Part shown: positions 34,044-42,752 of the stretch, one piece after another | How positions within the stretch are numbered: position 1 is the stretch's first letter | How the letters are laid out: the number at the start of each line of letters is the position of its first letter | Assembly: GCF_003854895.1 (NCBI RefSeq) | Contig: NZ_CP033966.1 | Coordinates: 1,550,001 to 1,614,000, forward strand | Direction of reading: 5' to 3' | Source of the DNA: Pigmentiphaga sp. H8 | GTDB lineage: Bacteria > Pseudomonadota > Gammaproteobacteria > Burkholderiales > Burkholderiaceae_B | Length of the DNA stretch: 64,000 bases | Position numbers and translations under genes: made by a program | The notes under the pieces: generated by a model | What the model saw: only the letters and a program-made list of their open reading frames with translations | What the model was told of the DNA's origin: nothing | The model's database searches: none

Positions 34044-35006
34044 CTAACTGGCATGCGCCAGCGCCAGGGGTTCCAGGAAGGCGTCGTCGCGCGATGCGTA
34101 GAGTTCGACCAGGAAGCCGTCGGGGTCGGCCAGGACCACGGCCTCGCGGTCGTCGTGCACGATGCGCCGGGCCGTGGCCGGCACCGGTGCTTCGGCCAGG
34201 TGCCGGGAAAAGCCGGCGGGGTCGACCATGAGCGAGAACATGCGAAAGCCCGTTTGTTGCCCGGTCCCGACCTCGGTCAGGCGCAGGTCCGGGCGGCCGG
34301 TGGTGCCGCCGAAGACGGCGGACCGGGCGGGGGATGCGGTCTCGGCCAACAACCGGAAGCCCGCGACTTCCTGCATGAAACGCATCATCTCGTCGTAGCG
34401 GCGGGTGGCCAGCGAAGCGCCCGTCACGTGGCGGGTCGGCATTTCGGACGGAGCGGGCCGGCGCAGGCTGGGGGTCGGGTTGTAGTTGGAGGTGGTCGAG
34501 CGTTCGCTGGACAGCGGGTCCCAACGGCTGGTGACCAGGTCGTCATGGTCCAGGTTGAACACGCTTTCCCAATTCTTCATGGAGTCGGCGTAGAACTCGT
34601 GCACGTTGCCGTCCGGGTCGGAAACGTAGACGGCATGCGAAATGATGTGGTCGTACAGCGCGTGGGGCGCCATGCCGGCCGCGCGCATGCGTTCGTACGC
34701 CGCCACCAGCGCGGCCTGGTTCTCCATCTCCCAGCCCAGGTGGTTCAGGCCCGGATGCCGGCCGCGGGTGGACTGGATCTGCACGTGGCCGTCGCGGCCA
34801 TGGCGATCCTGGCCGCGCGAGATCTCGATCAACCCGAGGTCGTGATGCGTGTTGCCGTTCGACAGGAAGCCGGCGCCGATGGCGGTTTCCATCCTGACCC
34901 GCGCCAGGCCGCAATGCCGTTCGTAGAAGGAGAGGGAGGCCTCGAGATCGGAGACGTACAGGTTGACGTGGCCGAGCCGACGCGGTCCGAAGGCGACTTT
35001 TTCCAT
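34044..35006 (-). CDS. Extradiol (VOC) ring-cleavage dioxygenase
   Basis: 320-residue two-module VOC protein similar to catechol 2,3-dioxygenase types. The iron ligands can be placed at His in RLGHVNLYVSD (module 1), His in GLNHLGWEM and Glu in NVHEFYAD, with GFLVELYASR as the second-module end. It would cleave a catechol next to the diol. ATG 35006 follows AAGGA; upstream codons in the frame cross the operator. It lies after gntR 2 on the same strand and diverges from the alpha/beta hydrolase, with which it forms a meta-cleavage pair. Confidence 0.87.
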   Translation of the reverse strand: MEKVAFGPRRLGHVNLYVSDLEASLSFYERHCGLARVRMETAIGAGFLSNGNTHHDLGLIEISRGQDRHGRDGHVQIQSTRGRHPGLNHLGWEMENQAALVAAYERMRAAGMAPHALYDHIISHAVYVSDPDGNVHEFYADSMKNWESVFNLDHDDLVTSRWDPLSSERSTTSNYNPTPSLRRPAPSEMPTRHVTGASLATRRYDEMMRFMQEVAGFRLLAETASPARSAVFGGTTGRPDLRLTEVGTGQQTGFRMFSLMVDPAGFSRHLAEAPVPATARRIVHDDREAVVLADPDGFLVELYASRDDAFLEPLALAHAS

Positions 35007-35060
35007 GCTGGAGTCCTTGTCTCGATTGAATTCGAAGCACTGTCTTTTTCGATTGTGTTC

Positions 35061-35069
35061 TGAATACAA
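35061..35069. promoter_or_regulatory. TTGTATTCA operator, copy 2
   Basis: TGAATACAA, exact complement of TTGTATTCA, 55 bp upstream of the extradiol gene. Confidence 0.45.
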
Positions 35070-35169
35070 TATTTTTGTCAATGGCGCAAAAGAAATGGGA
35101 TGACGAAGCATTCTTGCCAAAGATTTAGCGGGATTTAAGGGAAAACGAGAGCGTTGACGGCAAAGTATT

Positions 35170-35181
35170 TTGTATTCAAAA
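35170..35181. promoter_or_regulatory. TTGTATTCA operator, copy 3
   Basis: TTGTATTCAAAA inside AGTATTTTGTATTCAAAATC, 27 bp before the alpha/beta hydrolase gene. It matches copy 1 at all twelve bases. Confidence 0.5.
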
Positions 35182-35208
35182 TCTCGAAAACATCATGAAG
35201 AGGCAAGC

Positions 35209-36105
35209 ATGAAAGCGGCGTTCCTCGACGTGGGCGGCCTGCGGACCCGTTATCTGATCGCCGGCGACGGTCCCTTGCTGATGCTCATCCATCCGGTCGG
35301 CTACCCGGCCGAGATCTTTGCCCGGAACATCGACGAGCTGGCGCGGGACTACACGGTGGTCGCGCCCGACCTGCCCGGGCAGGGGCACAGCGCGGCGCCA
35401 GCCGGGTGGACCGGCGCACCGCAGGCCTTGATGGCGGATCAGGTGCTGGCGCTGGCCTCGCATCTGGGATTCGACCGGCTTGCCGTCATGGGCAGCTCGC
35501 TGGGAGGCCTGGTGGCCGCCCGCACCGCGCTGCAGGCGCCGCAGCGCGTCACGGCGCTGGTGCTGACCGGCACGGGATCGGTCTTCAACGATCCCGTCGG
35601 CCAGCCGGAAGTCCTCAAGGCGGTCTACGCGAACGGTTCGCGCGCCTATGCCGAGCCGTCCCTGCAAGCGCTGCGCGCCCGGATCGCGAATACCTGCTTT
35701 CGTCCGCCGGACGCCGACGACATCCTGGTGGCGCACATGACGGCCTACGCGCTGCCTGGCGCGGCCGAGGCCTACCGGGACATCATGGACAGGCTCGCCC
35801 GCTCGATGGACGAGGGCGAAGCGCTGGCCTTTCCCTATCTGGAAGACATCGTGGCACGCACGCTGGTGATCATCGGGCGCGACGACACGCGCACGTCCCT
35901 GGCCGCCCACCGAGACGGGGCCGCCAGGATGCGCGACGCCGGGTTGCTGTGCCTGAACGAGTGCGGCCACTTGCCGTTCCTCGAGCATCCGCAACGGTTC
36001 AACGAAGCCGTGTCGCGTTTCCTGGCCGGAGCAGCGGCCGGTGAACGCGCACGGTCGATGGGCGGCGCCCTGTCGCCGGCAACCACAGTGAAGAGGCTGG
36101 GATGA
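35209..36105 (+). CDS. Alpha/beta hydrolase, meta-cleavage product type
   Basis: 298-residue cytoplasmic hydrolase of the BphD/MhpC type that would split the C-C bond of an extradiol product. The nucleophile elbow is VMGSSLGGLVAA (Ser), the acid is in IIGRDDTRTSL, and the His in NECGHLPFLEHP. The oxyanion loop HPVGYPAEIF is near the start. ATG 35209 has GAGG upstream; an ATG 39 bp further up lies in the operator region. First gene of hydrolase-Bug-Rieske alpha-Rieske beta. Confidence 0.88.
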   Translation: MKAAFLDVGGLRTRYLIAGDGPLLMLIHPVGYPAEIFARNIDELARDYTVVAPDLPGQGHSAAPAGWTGAPQALMADQVLALASHLGFDRLAVMGSSLGGLVAARTALQAPQRVTALVLTGTGSVFNDPVGQPEVLKAVYANGSRAYAEPSLQALRARIANTCFRPPDADDILVAHMTAYALPGAAEAYRDIMDRLARSMDEGEALAFPYLEDIVARTLVIIGRDDTRTSLAAHRDGAARMRDAGLLCLNECGHLPFLEHPQRFNEAVSRFLAGAAAGERARSMGGALSPATTVKRLG

Positions 36106-37064
36106 AAACGAGATGGCTCGCTTGTCTGGCCGCCTGCGTGGCGGTCGTGCCGTACCCCGGATCGGCCGCGGCGGCGTATCCCGAGCGCATGGTGACCCTG
36201 GTGGTGGGGGCCGCGCCCGGGTCGTCCGGCGACATGCTGGCGCGCCTGGTGGCGCAGCGGCTGACCGAAAAATGGAAACAGAGCGTCGTCGTCGAGAACC
36301 GCACCGGCGCCAGCGGGCTGCTGGCGGCCAATCAGGTGCTCGGCGCGCCCGCCAACGGGTATACGCTGTACATGTCCAATGACAGCACGGCCATCAATCC
36401 GACCATGATGAAGACGCCGCCGCCCGATCCCCGCGTGGTCTTCGCCCCGATCAGCCTGCTGGCCCTGATCGATTTCAAGCTGGTCGTCAACGCCGCGACG
36501 CCGGTCCAGACCGTGCCGGAACTGATCGCCTACCTGAAGGCCGCGCCGGGCAAGTACTCGTATGCCTCGTCCGGGCCCAAGACGCCTCATCACCTGATGG
36601 CGGAACTGTTCAGGCATCAGGCGCAGGTGGACGTCCTGCACGTTCCCTATCGCGGCACCGCGCCGGCGATCACCTCCGTCCTGTCGAACAGCTCGCTGTA
36701 TGCGTTCTCCGGCTTTCCCGCCGTGGACGGCCAGATCAAGGCCGGCCAGTTGCGGGCCCTGGCGACCACCGGCGACAAGCGCAATCCCGGCACGCCCGAC
36801 CTGCCCACGGTGGGCGAGACGCTGAAGGGGTTCTCGGCCGCGTCCTGGTGGGCGATGTTCGTGCGGGCCGAGGTGCCGGCCGACATCCAGGCGCGCCTGG
36901 CGGCCGACGTGGGAAGCATCGTCGCCGACCCCCAGGTCAGCCAGCGCATGCGCGATTCGGGGCTGGAGCCGGTGGGGGGCGACCCCGCCCACCTGAAGCG
37001 CTTCCTGGATGCGGAGATCGGCAAGTGGGCGCGCCTGCCCGAGGGCCTGATCGACAAGGATTGA
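36102..37064 (+). CDS. Bug-type periplasmic solute receptor 2
   Basis: 320 residues with a signal peptide (KTRWLACLAACVAVVPYPGSAAAA) and the Bug loops YPERMVTLVVGAAPGSSGDMLARL and KWKQSVVVENRTGASGLLAA. It overlaps the hydrolase gene by four bases (ATGA) and precedes the Rieske subunits, so it probably captures the aromatic acid that the dioxygenase oxidises. No TctA or TctB membrane component is near. Confidence 0.92.
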   Translation: MKTRWLACLAACVAVVPYPGSAAAAYPERMVTLVVGAAPGSSGDMLARLVAQRLTEKWKQSVVVENRTGASGLLAANQVLGAPANGYTLYMSNDSTAINPTMMKTPPPDPRVVFAPISLLALIDFKLVVNAATPVQTVPELIAYLKAAPGKYSYASSGPKTPHHLMAELFRHQAQVDVLHVPYRGTAPAITSVLSNSSLYAFSGFPAVDGQIKAGQLRALATTGDKRNPGTPDLPTVGETLKGFSAASWWAMFVRAEVPADIQARLAADVGSIVADPQVSQRMRDSGLEPVGGDPAHLKRFLDAEIGKWARLPEGLIDKD

Positions 37065-37096
37065 AGCATCAACGACGGTTCAATAAGGAGGAAACC

Positions 37097-38446
37097 ATGC
37101 AGACGCTCGCGCCGCTGCGTCCGGTGCCCGCCGCGGAGGTCGATCCGACGGATGTGGGGCAACTGGTGCGCGAAGACCGGGTCCATGCCCGGGTGTATAC
37201 CGATCCGGCCATCTTCGACATGGAGATGGAACGGATCTTCGAGCGGGCCTGGATCTTCATGGCCCATGAAAGCCAGATCCCGAACGCCGGCGATTTCCTG
37301 ACCTCGCGCATCGGCAGGCATCCGGTCATCGTGGTGCGCGACGGCAAGCGGCAGGTCCACGTGCTGTACAACCGCTGTCCCCATCGCGGCGCGATCCTGT
37401 GCCGCGAGGCCGAGGGCAACGTCCACCATTTCGCCTGCCCCTACCACGGCTGGAGTTTCCGGACCAACGGCGACATCACCGGCATTCCGTTCCGTTCGGC
37501 CTATCCCGAGTCCTTTCTGAAGGACGAGAACCTGTCCATGGCCCACGTGGCACGGGTCGAGAACTACCGCGGGTTCATCTTCGCCAGCGTGGCGGAGCAG
37601 GGGCCGTCCCTGGTGGAATTCATCGGGCCGCTCAAGGACGGCCTGGACAATCTGCTGGACCGCTCGCCCACCGGCGAGATCGATGTCTCGGCGGGGGTCC
37701 ACCAGTACGCCTACAAGGGAAACTGGAAGATGCAGATGGAGAACGGCCTGGACGAATACCATCCGCCGTTCTCGCATGCCTCGACCGTCAAGCCTGACGG
37801 CCAGCAGGTCCAGCGCTCGTACGGCGCCAAGGGCGGATTCAAGGTCCTGACCGGCAGCGATCCCAACCAGGAGAACGCGCGTTCGCACTACGACCACGGC
37901 GAGGTGCACGGCGCGCGGCATGGGCAGGCCTACCTGACCATCCCCGATGCCACGCGGCGCAGCGAACTCGATGACCCGGAGTACCGGCGCCTGCTGGTCG
38001 AGCGTCATGGCCAGGAGAAGGCGCTGGCCTTGATCGAGAGCAGCAACATGAGCAACGCGGTGTTCTATCCCAGCGTGATCATGCGCGTGACCGGCAACAT
38101 GCACATCCGCGTCGTGCGGCCGATTTCGGTGGGGCTGACCGAGGTGCTGGTCTGGCCCATCCAGATCAAGGGCGTGGCCGACGGCATCAACCAGGGCATC
38201 GTCCGCTACGCCAACGTCCATGTCTCGGTCAGCTCGTTCGTGCAGACCGACGATCTGGAGATATTCGAGCGCGTGTACGAAGGCTTGCAGGCCGGCAAGC
38301 CCGACTGGGTCATGCTGGCGCGGGGGATGGGGCAGGATTGGGACGGGCCCTATCCGGACGAGAAGGTGGGACTGGCGACCTGGGAAACGGGCATGCGCGC
38401 GCAGTTCCGCTACTGGAAGGAACAGATGACGGAGGACCGGCGATGA
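37097..38446 (+). CDS. Rieske ring-hydroxylating dioxygenase, alpha subunit (benzoate type)
   Basis: 449-residue oxygenase subunit. The Rieske [2Fe-2S] site is Cys94-X-His96 (NRCPHRGA) and Cys114-X2-His117 (CPYHGW); the mononuclear iron site is Glu215-Asn216, Asp219, His222 and His227 in MENGLDEYHPPFSH. The N-terminal FERAWIFMAHESQIPNAGDF resembles benzoate/anthranilate-type alpha subunits. AGGAGG precedes the ATG. It is followed by its beta subunit. No ferredoxin, reductase or diol dehydrogenase is seen in the cluster. Confidence 0.92.
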   Translation: MQTLAPLRPVPAAEVDPTDVGQLVREDRVHARVYTDPAIFDMEMERIFERAWIFMAHESQIPNAGDFLTSRIGRHPVIVVRDGKRQVHVLYNRCPHRGAILCREAEGNVHHFACPYHGWSFRTNGDITGIPFRSAYPESFLKDENLSMAHVARVENYRGFIFASVAEQGPSLVEFIGPLKDGLDNLLDRSPTGEIDVSAGVHQYAYKGNWKMQMENGLDEYHPPFSHASTVKPDGQQVQRSYGAKGGFKVLTGSDPNQENARSHYDHGEVHGARHGQAYLTIPDATRRSELDDPEYRRLLVERHGQEKALALIESSNMSNAVFYPSVIMRVTGNMHIRVVRPISVGLTEVLVWPIQIKGVADGINQGIVRYANVHVSVSSFVQTDDLEIFERVYEGLQAGKPDWVMLARGMGQDWDGPYPDEKVGLATWETGMRAQFRYWKEQMTEDRR

Positions 38447-38973
38447 CCATGGCAACTTCCCCTGCGGCGCCGCGCGCCGCGTCCGGCGGGCCGGTCCGCC
38501 TGTCCGCGGCGCCAGCCGATGTCGCCGCGCTGATCATGCACGAGGCCGACCTGCTGGACGAACGGGCACTGGAAGCCTGGCTGGCGCTGTTCACCCGGGA
38601 TGCGCTGTACTGGGTGCCGGCCGACCATGGCGACAGCGACCCCCTGCGCCGGATTTCGCTGTTCTACGACGATCGCTCGATCATGGAGGACCGGGTGTGG
38701 CGGCTCGGGCACCCGAAGATGTTCTCGCAGAATCCCCCGGCCCGGCAGGTGCGCGTGTTGTCCGCGCCCATGGTCGAGGCGTCCGGCGCCGATACGATGT
38801 CGGTGCGAACCAAGTTCGTGATGTTCGAGCATCGGCTGCGCGAACAGCGGACCTTTGGAGGCGTCTACCTGCACGAACTGGTCCGGCAGCAACAGGAATG
38901 GATGATACGGCGCAAGGTCGTGCATCTGGTGAATCGCGATACGGTGCTGTGGAACATAGGCGTTCCGATATGA
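38443..38973 (+). CDS. Rieske dioxygenase, beta subunit
   Basis: 176-residue small subunit with the cystatin/SnoaL-type fold that packs against the alpha subunit. Typical regions are IMHEADLLDERALEAWLALFTRDALYWVP, DDRSIMEDRVWRL and RRKVVHLVNRDTVL near the end. It overlaps alpha by four bases (ATGA) with GGAGG just before. It has no catalytic metal of its own. Confidence 0.88.
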   Translation: MTMATSPAAPRAASGGPVRLSAAPADVAALIMHEADLLDERALEAWLALFTRDALYWVPADHGDSDPLRRISLFYDDRSIMEDRVWRLGHPKMFSQNPPARQVRVLSAPMVEASGADTMSVRTKFVMFEHRLREQRTFGGVYLHELVRQQQEWMIRRKVVHLVNRDTVLWNIGVPI

Positions 38974-39124
38974 GATGACGGCGCTGCCGCGGGAAGATTA
39001 ACCGATGCTAACTATTGGTGCCTGATCGCTTGCCGCGTCGCGGGGTTGGTCCGATGATTCGCCCTTCGCCCAGCCGCCCCCCGGGGGAAGCTGGGCAGAA
39101 GCCGACTCAATCGAAGGAGATGTC

Positions 39125-39610
39125 GTGGCTAGCCCCTGCCCCTTGTTCATGCGTTTCATCGCTCCCGCCGGCGTCTTGCTCGCTCTGGTTCTCGCCAGTC
39201 CCGTCCACGCACAGGAAAAGGCTCGCAATCTCCAGCAGGAGGAAGCCAACCGCCAGCTCGTCGTCGAGTTCTACGACCGGGTCTTCAACCGGCATGAAGT
39301 CGCGGAAGGCTCCCGCGTGGTGGCGGACGACTACAAGCAGCACAATCCCGCGGTGCCCGATGGCAAGGCGCCGTTCGTTTCCTTCTTCGCCAACAAGTTC
39401 AAGACCAATACGCAGGCCAAGGTTCGCATCGTCCGCAGCGCGGCCAACGACGACCTCGTCTGGCTGCACGTCCATTCCACCGAGAACGCCAGCGACCGCG
39501 GCCGCGCCGTCGTCGACATCTTCCGCGTCAAGGACGGGAAGATCGTCGAGCACTGGGACGTGATCCAGTCCGTGCCGGAAAAAACGGCCAACAACAATAC
39601 GATGTTCTAG
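39125..39610 (+). CDS. SnoaL-like (NTF2 fold) exported protein
   Basis: 161 residues starting at GTG with a strong GAAGGAG RBS. A signal peptide (FMRFIAPAGVLLALVLASPVHA) precedes a SnoaL/NTF2-like domain containing NRQLVVEFYDRVFNRHEVAEG, ADDYKQHNPAVPDGK and VDIFRVKDGKIVEHWDVIQSVPE, the latter two being the usual polyketide-cyclase-like signatures. It is 150 bp after the dioxygenase with its own RBS, so likely independent. Periplasmic role unknown. Confidence 0.85.
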   Translation: MASPCPLFMRFIAPAGVLLALVLASPVHAQEKARNLQQEEANRQLVVEFYDRVFNRHEVAEGSRVVADDYKQHNPAVPDGKAPFVSFFANKFKTNTQAKVRIVRSAANDDLVWLHVHSTENASDRGRAVVDIFRVKDGKIVEHWDVIQSVPEKTANNNTMF

Positions 39611-39750
39611 CCGGCGCGCGGGCGGGGGGCGCCTGGATTGCGGGCGATGCTCGTACGTCTCCTCCTTCGCCGGCCGCATGTGCCCGCCAAGCCCGTTACA
39701 CCCCAGGGCCAGCGAGCAGTTGCTCGCGGCCACACGCCGAGGTAGAGGCG

Positions 39751-40290
39751 ATGCAGATGCACGAGCAAGACACTGTCCCACCCGCCCGGCTGTTCGTCAC
39801 GCCGGATGCGCTCGCGGACACCATCGTGGACCATGCGTACATCCGTGCCGGCCACAGGCTGTGCGAGCCGAGCGCGGGAACCGGTGCGCTGCTTCGGGCC
39901 GTTCGGCGCCGCTTCGGACAGACGATCGACTGCGTCGCGGTGGAGATCAATGGCTCCATGGCGCGGGGCCTGGTCGATCAGGGCCTGAACGCTTCGATCA
40001 TCCATGGCGATTTCCTGTCCCTGACCCGGGGGGAAATCGGGGAGTTCGACCGGATCGTCATGAGTCCGCCATTCGAGAACGGCCGCGACGTCGATCACAT
40101 CCGCAAGGCCTTGACCCTGCTTCGCCCGGGCGGCCGCCTAGTCGCGCTGTGCATCGATGGCCCGAGGCAGAATCGCTATCTGCGTCCCATCGTCGAGGAA
40201 CGCCGGGGGATCTGGAAAGAACTGCCCAGGCGTTTTTTCAGGGATCAAGGGGCCGTGGCCAACGTGGCGCTGCTGATCTTGAGCTGGTGA
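39751..40290 (+). CDS. N6-adenine-type methyltransferase (orphan)
   Basis: 179-residue class I methyltransferase. Motif I CEPSAGTGALL (about 38-48) binds S-adenosylmethionine, and the catalytic motif IV is SPPF at about 105-108 in place of the usual NPPY/F; the C-terminal GGRLVALCIDGP matches motif VI-VIII strands. It is short and has no target-recognition domain and no restriction partner, similar to small methyltransferases on mobile elements. The start at ATG 39751 is preceded by GAGG at distance. Substrate could be DNA or a protein amide. Confidence 0.75.
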   Translation: MQMHEQDTVPPARLFVTPDALADTIVDHAYIRAGHRLCEPSAGTGALLRAVRRRFGQTIDCVAVEINGSMARGLVDQGLNASIIHGDFLSLTRGEIGEFDRIVMSPPFENGRDVDHIRKALTLLRPGGRLVALCIDGPRQNRYLRPIVEERRGIWKELPRRFFRDQGAVANVALLILSW

Positions 40291-40420
40291 CGCGGCCGGC
40301 TTCCCATGCTGTCATCCGATCATCCACATTATGACCAACACCAACAGAGTTTCGTACGTGGCGTTTCCATCCCGACGGTCCCCACGGCCGGATCCCGCGC
40401 GCGAATCGCCGGAAGCCTCG

Positions 40421-40906
40421 ATGGCGCAGACCGAGGAAGCCTGTTCGGCAGAACGGCTGCGCGCGCTGGAGTCGATGTATGAACGCATCTGCGACGAGGC
40501 CGCGGAACTGGATGCTAGAAAGGTGGCGGCACAGCAGTCTTCACGCTACTGGCGCCAGCAGGCCGAGTTTGCCGCCGCGGGCGGGCGGGAAGACCTGGCG
40601 GAATCGGCAGCGGCGCGGGCACAGACCGCCGAGAATTTCGCGCAGCTCCTGCGGCATTCCCAGGATTCGACCGGCTGGGAAATGGCGCCGATCCTGGAGC
40701 AACTGAACGAGGCGACCTTGCTGGCGCGGGAAGCGGGATTCAAGCGGCCCTCCGGGCCCGCGGCCGAGAGTGATTCCATTCAGCGGCAGATCGACGCATT
40801 ATGGCGGGCCCTGGAGGCCAGCCAGGCCACGCCGCCCGGCGCCGGACCCTGCTGCCTGACGGGGCAGGGGTGCCTGCTCGCCAGCAATCGTGACCGGTGG
40901 GGCTGA
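40421..40906 (+). CDS. Hypothetical coiled-coil protein
   Basis: 161 residues of unknown function, rich in Ala, Glu and Arg, mostly helical with heptad-like runs (ERLRALESMYERICDEAAEL and ARAQTAENFAQLLRHS). A short C-terminal tail has CCLTGQGC. ATG 40421 is chosen because GGAAG lies five bases upstream; ATG 40331 in the same frame has no RBS. It follows the methyltransferase by 130 bp on the same strand and might be functionally linked. No family recognised. Confidence 0.55.
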   Translation: MAQTEEACSAERLRALESMYERICDEAAELDARKVAAQQSSRYWRQQAEFAAAGGREDLAESAAARAQTAENFAQLLRHSQDSTGWEMAPILEQLNEATLLAREAGFKRPSGPAAESDSIQRQIDALWRALEASQATPPGAGPCCLTGQGCLLASNRDRWG

Positions 40907-40954
40907 TGTCCTGGGCATGTCGGACCCCTGGCCACGATCGCATCCGGGGGCCCG

Positions 40955-41308
40955 TCAGGCTTGGGGGGCCGCTTGCAGGATGGGAGGGCGCTGCTGGCCA
41001 GCTTCTTCCATTTCCAGCAGGCCGGCCAGGTGGACTTCCTGCACGCAGTCGCACTGGCCGGTGGCGACCCGGGCCCGCGCGTACCACATCTTGACGTCCT
41101 GCCCCATCGCTTCCATCAGCTTGCGCCGGACGTCGCGTTCAGACCAGTCCGAGATCAGCCAGGCCAGCATGGCTTCGTCCAGCAGCAGGCCGCCCAGATC
41201 CTCGGACGTGACGCCCAGTTCCAGGCAGCGCCGGCGGGCGTCCGAGAGTATCTGCACCGCGCGGGCCGTGTCGGGAACGGGGCCGCGTCCAGGCATCGAA
41301 TCTTCCAT
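40955..41308 (-). CDS. Hypothetical protein in amidohydrolase operon
   Basis: 117-residue cytoplasmic protein I do not recognise. It is helical and acidic, with LGGLLLDEAMLAWLISDWSE, a Trp/Tyr-rich KMWYARARV and the C-terminal CDCVQEVHLAGLLEMEEA. AAGGAG lies upstream of the ATG, 11 bp beyond the stop of the amidohydrolase gene, so it is translated from the same mRNA. A larger open frame overlapping the amidohydrolase gene is a shadow. Perhaps a subunit or chaperone of the hydrolase (inference only). Confidence 0.6.
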   Translation of the reverse strand: MEDSMPGRGPVPDTARAVQILSDARRRCLELGVTSEDLGGLLLDEAMLAWLISDWSERDVRRKLMEAMGQDVKMWYARARVATGQCDCVQEVHLAGLLEMEEAGQQRPPILQAAPQA

Positions 41309-41319
41309 CGTTTTCTCCT

Positions 41320-42711
41320 TCAGGCGGCGTTCGCCGCCACGTTGCGCAGGAAGCGGCCCGAGCCCGGTTCGCCCGAGACGACGCCATCCTGCATCACGAT
41401 ACGCCCGCCGCTGATCGTCATCACGACACGGCCCGTGTACGCGCGGCCCGAATAGGGAGACCACTTGACCTTGGTGTAGCACTCGTCGTCGGTCAGGACG
41501 CCGGTCCGGGCCATGTCGATGACCGCGATGTCCGCGTCGGCCCCGGGTTGCAGGACGCCTTTGCGCGGATGCAGGCCCAGCAGCTTCGCCGGGTTGGTCG
41601 ACATGGTATGGACCAGTGTCTCCAGCGTCAGGCGCCCCTGGCTGACCAGGGTGAGCATGACGGCGCTGACGTGGTCGAGCTGGGGGTTGCCGAAGGGAAT
41701 GCTCCAGGCATCCTTCCAGCCGGGCTCGAGTTCTTCGCGGGTATGCGGCGCATGGTCCGTGGCCAGCACGGTGACCAGCCCGCGGCCCAGGCAGTCCAGC
41801 AGCGCGTCGCGATGCGCCAGCGGCAGGCCGTAGGGCGTGGACAGCGGCCCCATCCGGGCCATGTCTTCCTCGCCCAGCAGCATGTACTTGGGATTCACCT
41901 CGGACGAGACCGGAACGCCTTCGCCGGCCGCTTCCTGGATCATGCGCAGGCTGCGCTCGGTGCGCACGTGCAGGATGTGCGTACGCGCCGAAGCGGCCCG
42001 GCTCATTTCGATCAGTGTCGAGATCGCGGTGTGGTCGCCCACGAAGTTCTCGCCGAAGTAGGCTTCCAGGAAGTCCCGCGGGCCGGTCGTGCCCGCGGCC
42101 CAGCGCTTGCGGGATTCGTGGGTGAACAGTTGCTGGTTCTGCGGGTGCACGGCGCAATACACGCCCAGATCGCGTGCCAGGCGCAGCGTGTCGTAGAGTT
42201 CCCCGGCATCGCCGGTGAACAGTTCGGGATCGTGAGGGTAGTGGGATTTCGGATCCGCCACCATGAAGATCTTCACGCCGATGGCGCCTTCCTCGACCAT
42301 GCCCGGGATTTCGGCCAGATTGGTCGCGCCGGCGTAAAGCGCATAGTCGACCAGGGCGCGTTCGCCGACCGAGTCGCGCTTGGCGCGGAAGCGGTCGCGC
42401 GTCAGCAGGGCGGGCTTGTTGTTCGGCATGTCGACCACCGTGGTGACGCCGCCCGCGGCCGCCGCCTGGGTGCCCGTCCAGAAATCTTCCTTGTAGGTCA
42501 GCCCCGGGTCGCGGAAATGGACATGGGTGTCGATGAAGCCGGGCACGAGGATCTTGCCCCGCATGTCCACGGTGCGGCGTGCGGCGGGCGCCCAGCCCTC
42601 CGCGGACAGGAACGCGATTCTGCCGTCCTCGATGCCCACCGACGCTTCAACCAGGTTGCCGTTCGAATAGACCGATCCGCCGACAAGTAGCAGGTCCACC
42701 ACTTTGCTCAT
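41320..42711 (-). CDS. Cyclic amidohydrolase, allantoinase/dihydroorotase-like
   Basis: 463-residue metal-dependent hydrolase of a cyclic amide. The first metal motif is DTHVHFRDPG, a carboxylated Lys probably lies in GVKIFM, and further ligands are in HPQNQQ, THILHV and ATDHAPHTREE. HxHxRxPG assigns it to the allantoinase/dihydroorotase class rather than hydantoinase, which has a DTHTH-type site. GGAGAG precedes the ATG. It lies after iclR in the bug-iclR-amidohydrolase-hypothetical series. A pyrimidine, allantoin or hydantoin-like substrate is possible. Confidence 0.87.
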   Translation of the reverse strand: MSKVVDLLLVGGSVYSNGNLVEASVGIEDGRIAFLSAEGWAPAARRTVDMRGKILVPGFIDTHVHFRDPGLTYKEDFWTGTQAAAAGGVTTVVDMPNNKPALLTRDRFRAKRDSVGERALVDYALYAGATNLAEIPGMVEEGAIGVKIFMVADPKSHYPHDPELFTGDAGELYDTLRLARDLGVYCAVHPQNQQLFTHESRKRWAAGTTGPRDFLEAYFGENFVGDHTAISTLIEMSRAASARTHILHVRTERSLRMIQEAAGEGVPVSSEVNPKYMLLGEEDMARMGPLSTPYGLPLAHRDALLDCLGRGLVTVLATDHAPHTREELEPGWKDAWSIPFGNPQLDHVSAVMLTLVSQGRLTLETLVHTMSTNPAKLLGLHPRKGVLQPGADADIAVIDMARTGVLTDDECYTKVKWSPYSGRAYTGRVVMTISGGRIVMQDGVVSGEPGSGRFLRNVAANAA

Positions 42712-42752
42712 CCACTTCTCTCCAACTCAAGCGCGGGACATCGCCGTGCCCG

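Noticed and set aside
41308..42157. Upstream extension of the 117-residue protein frame to 42157
   Set aside because: It overlaps the amidohydrolase gene in a different frame; the strong RBS at 41308 marks the true start.
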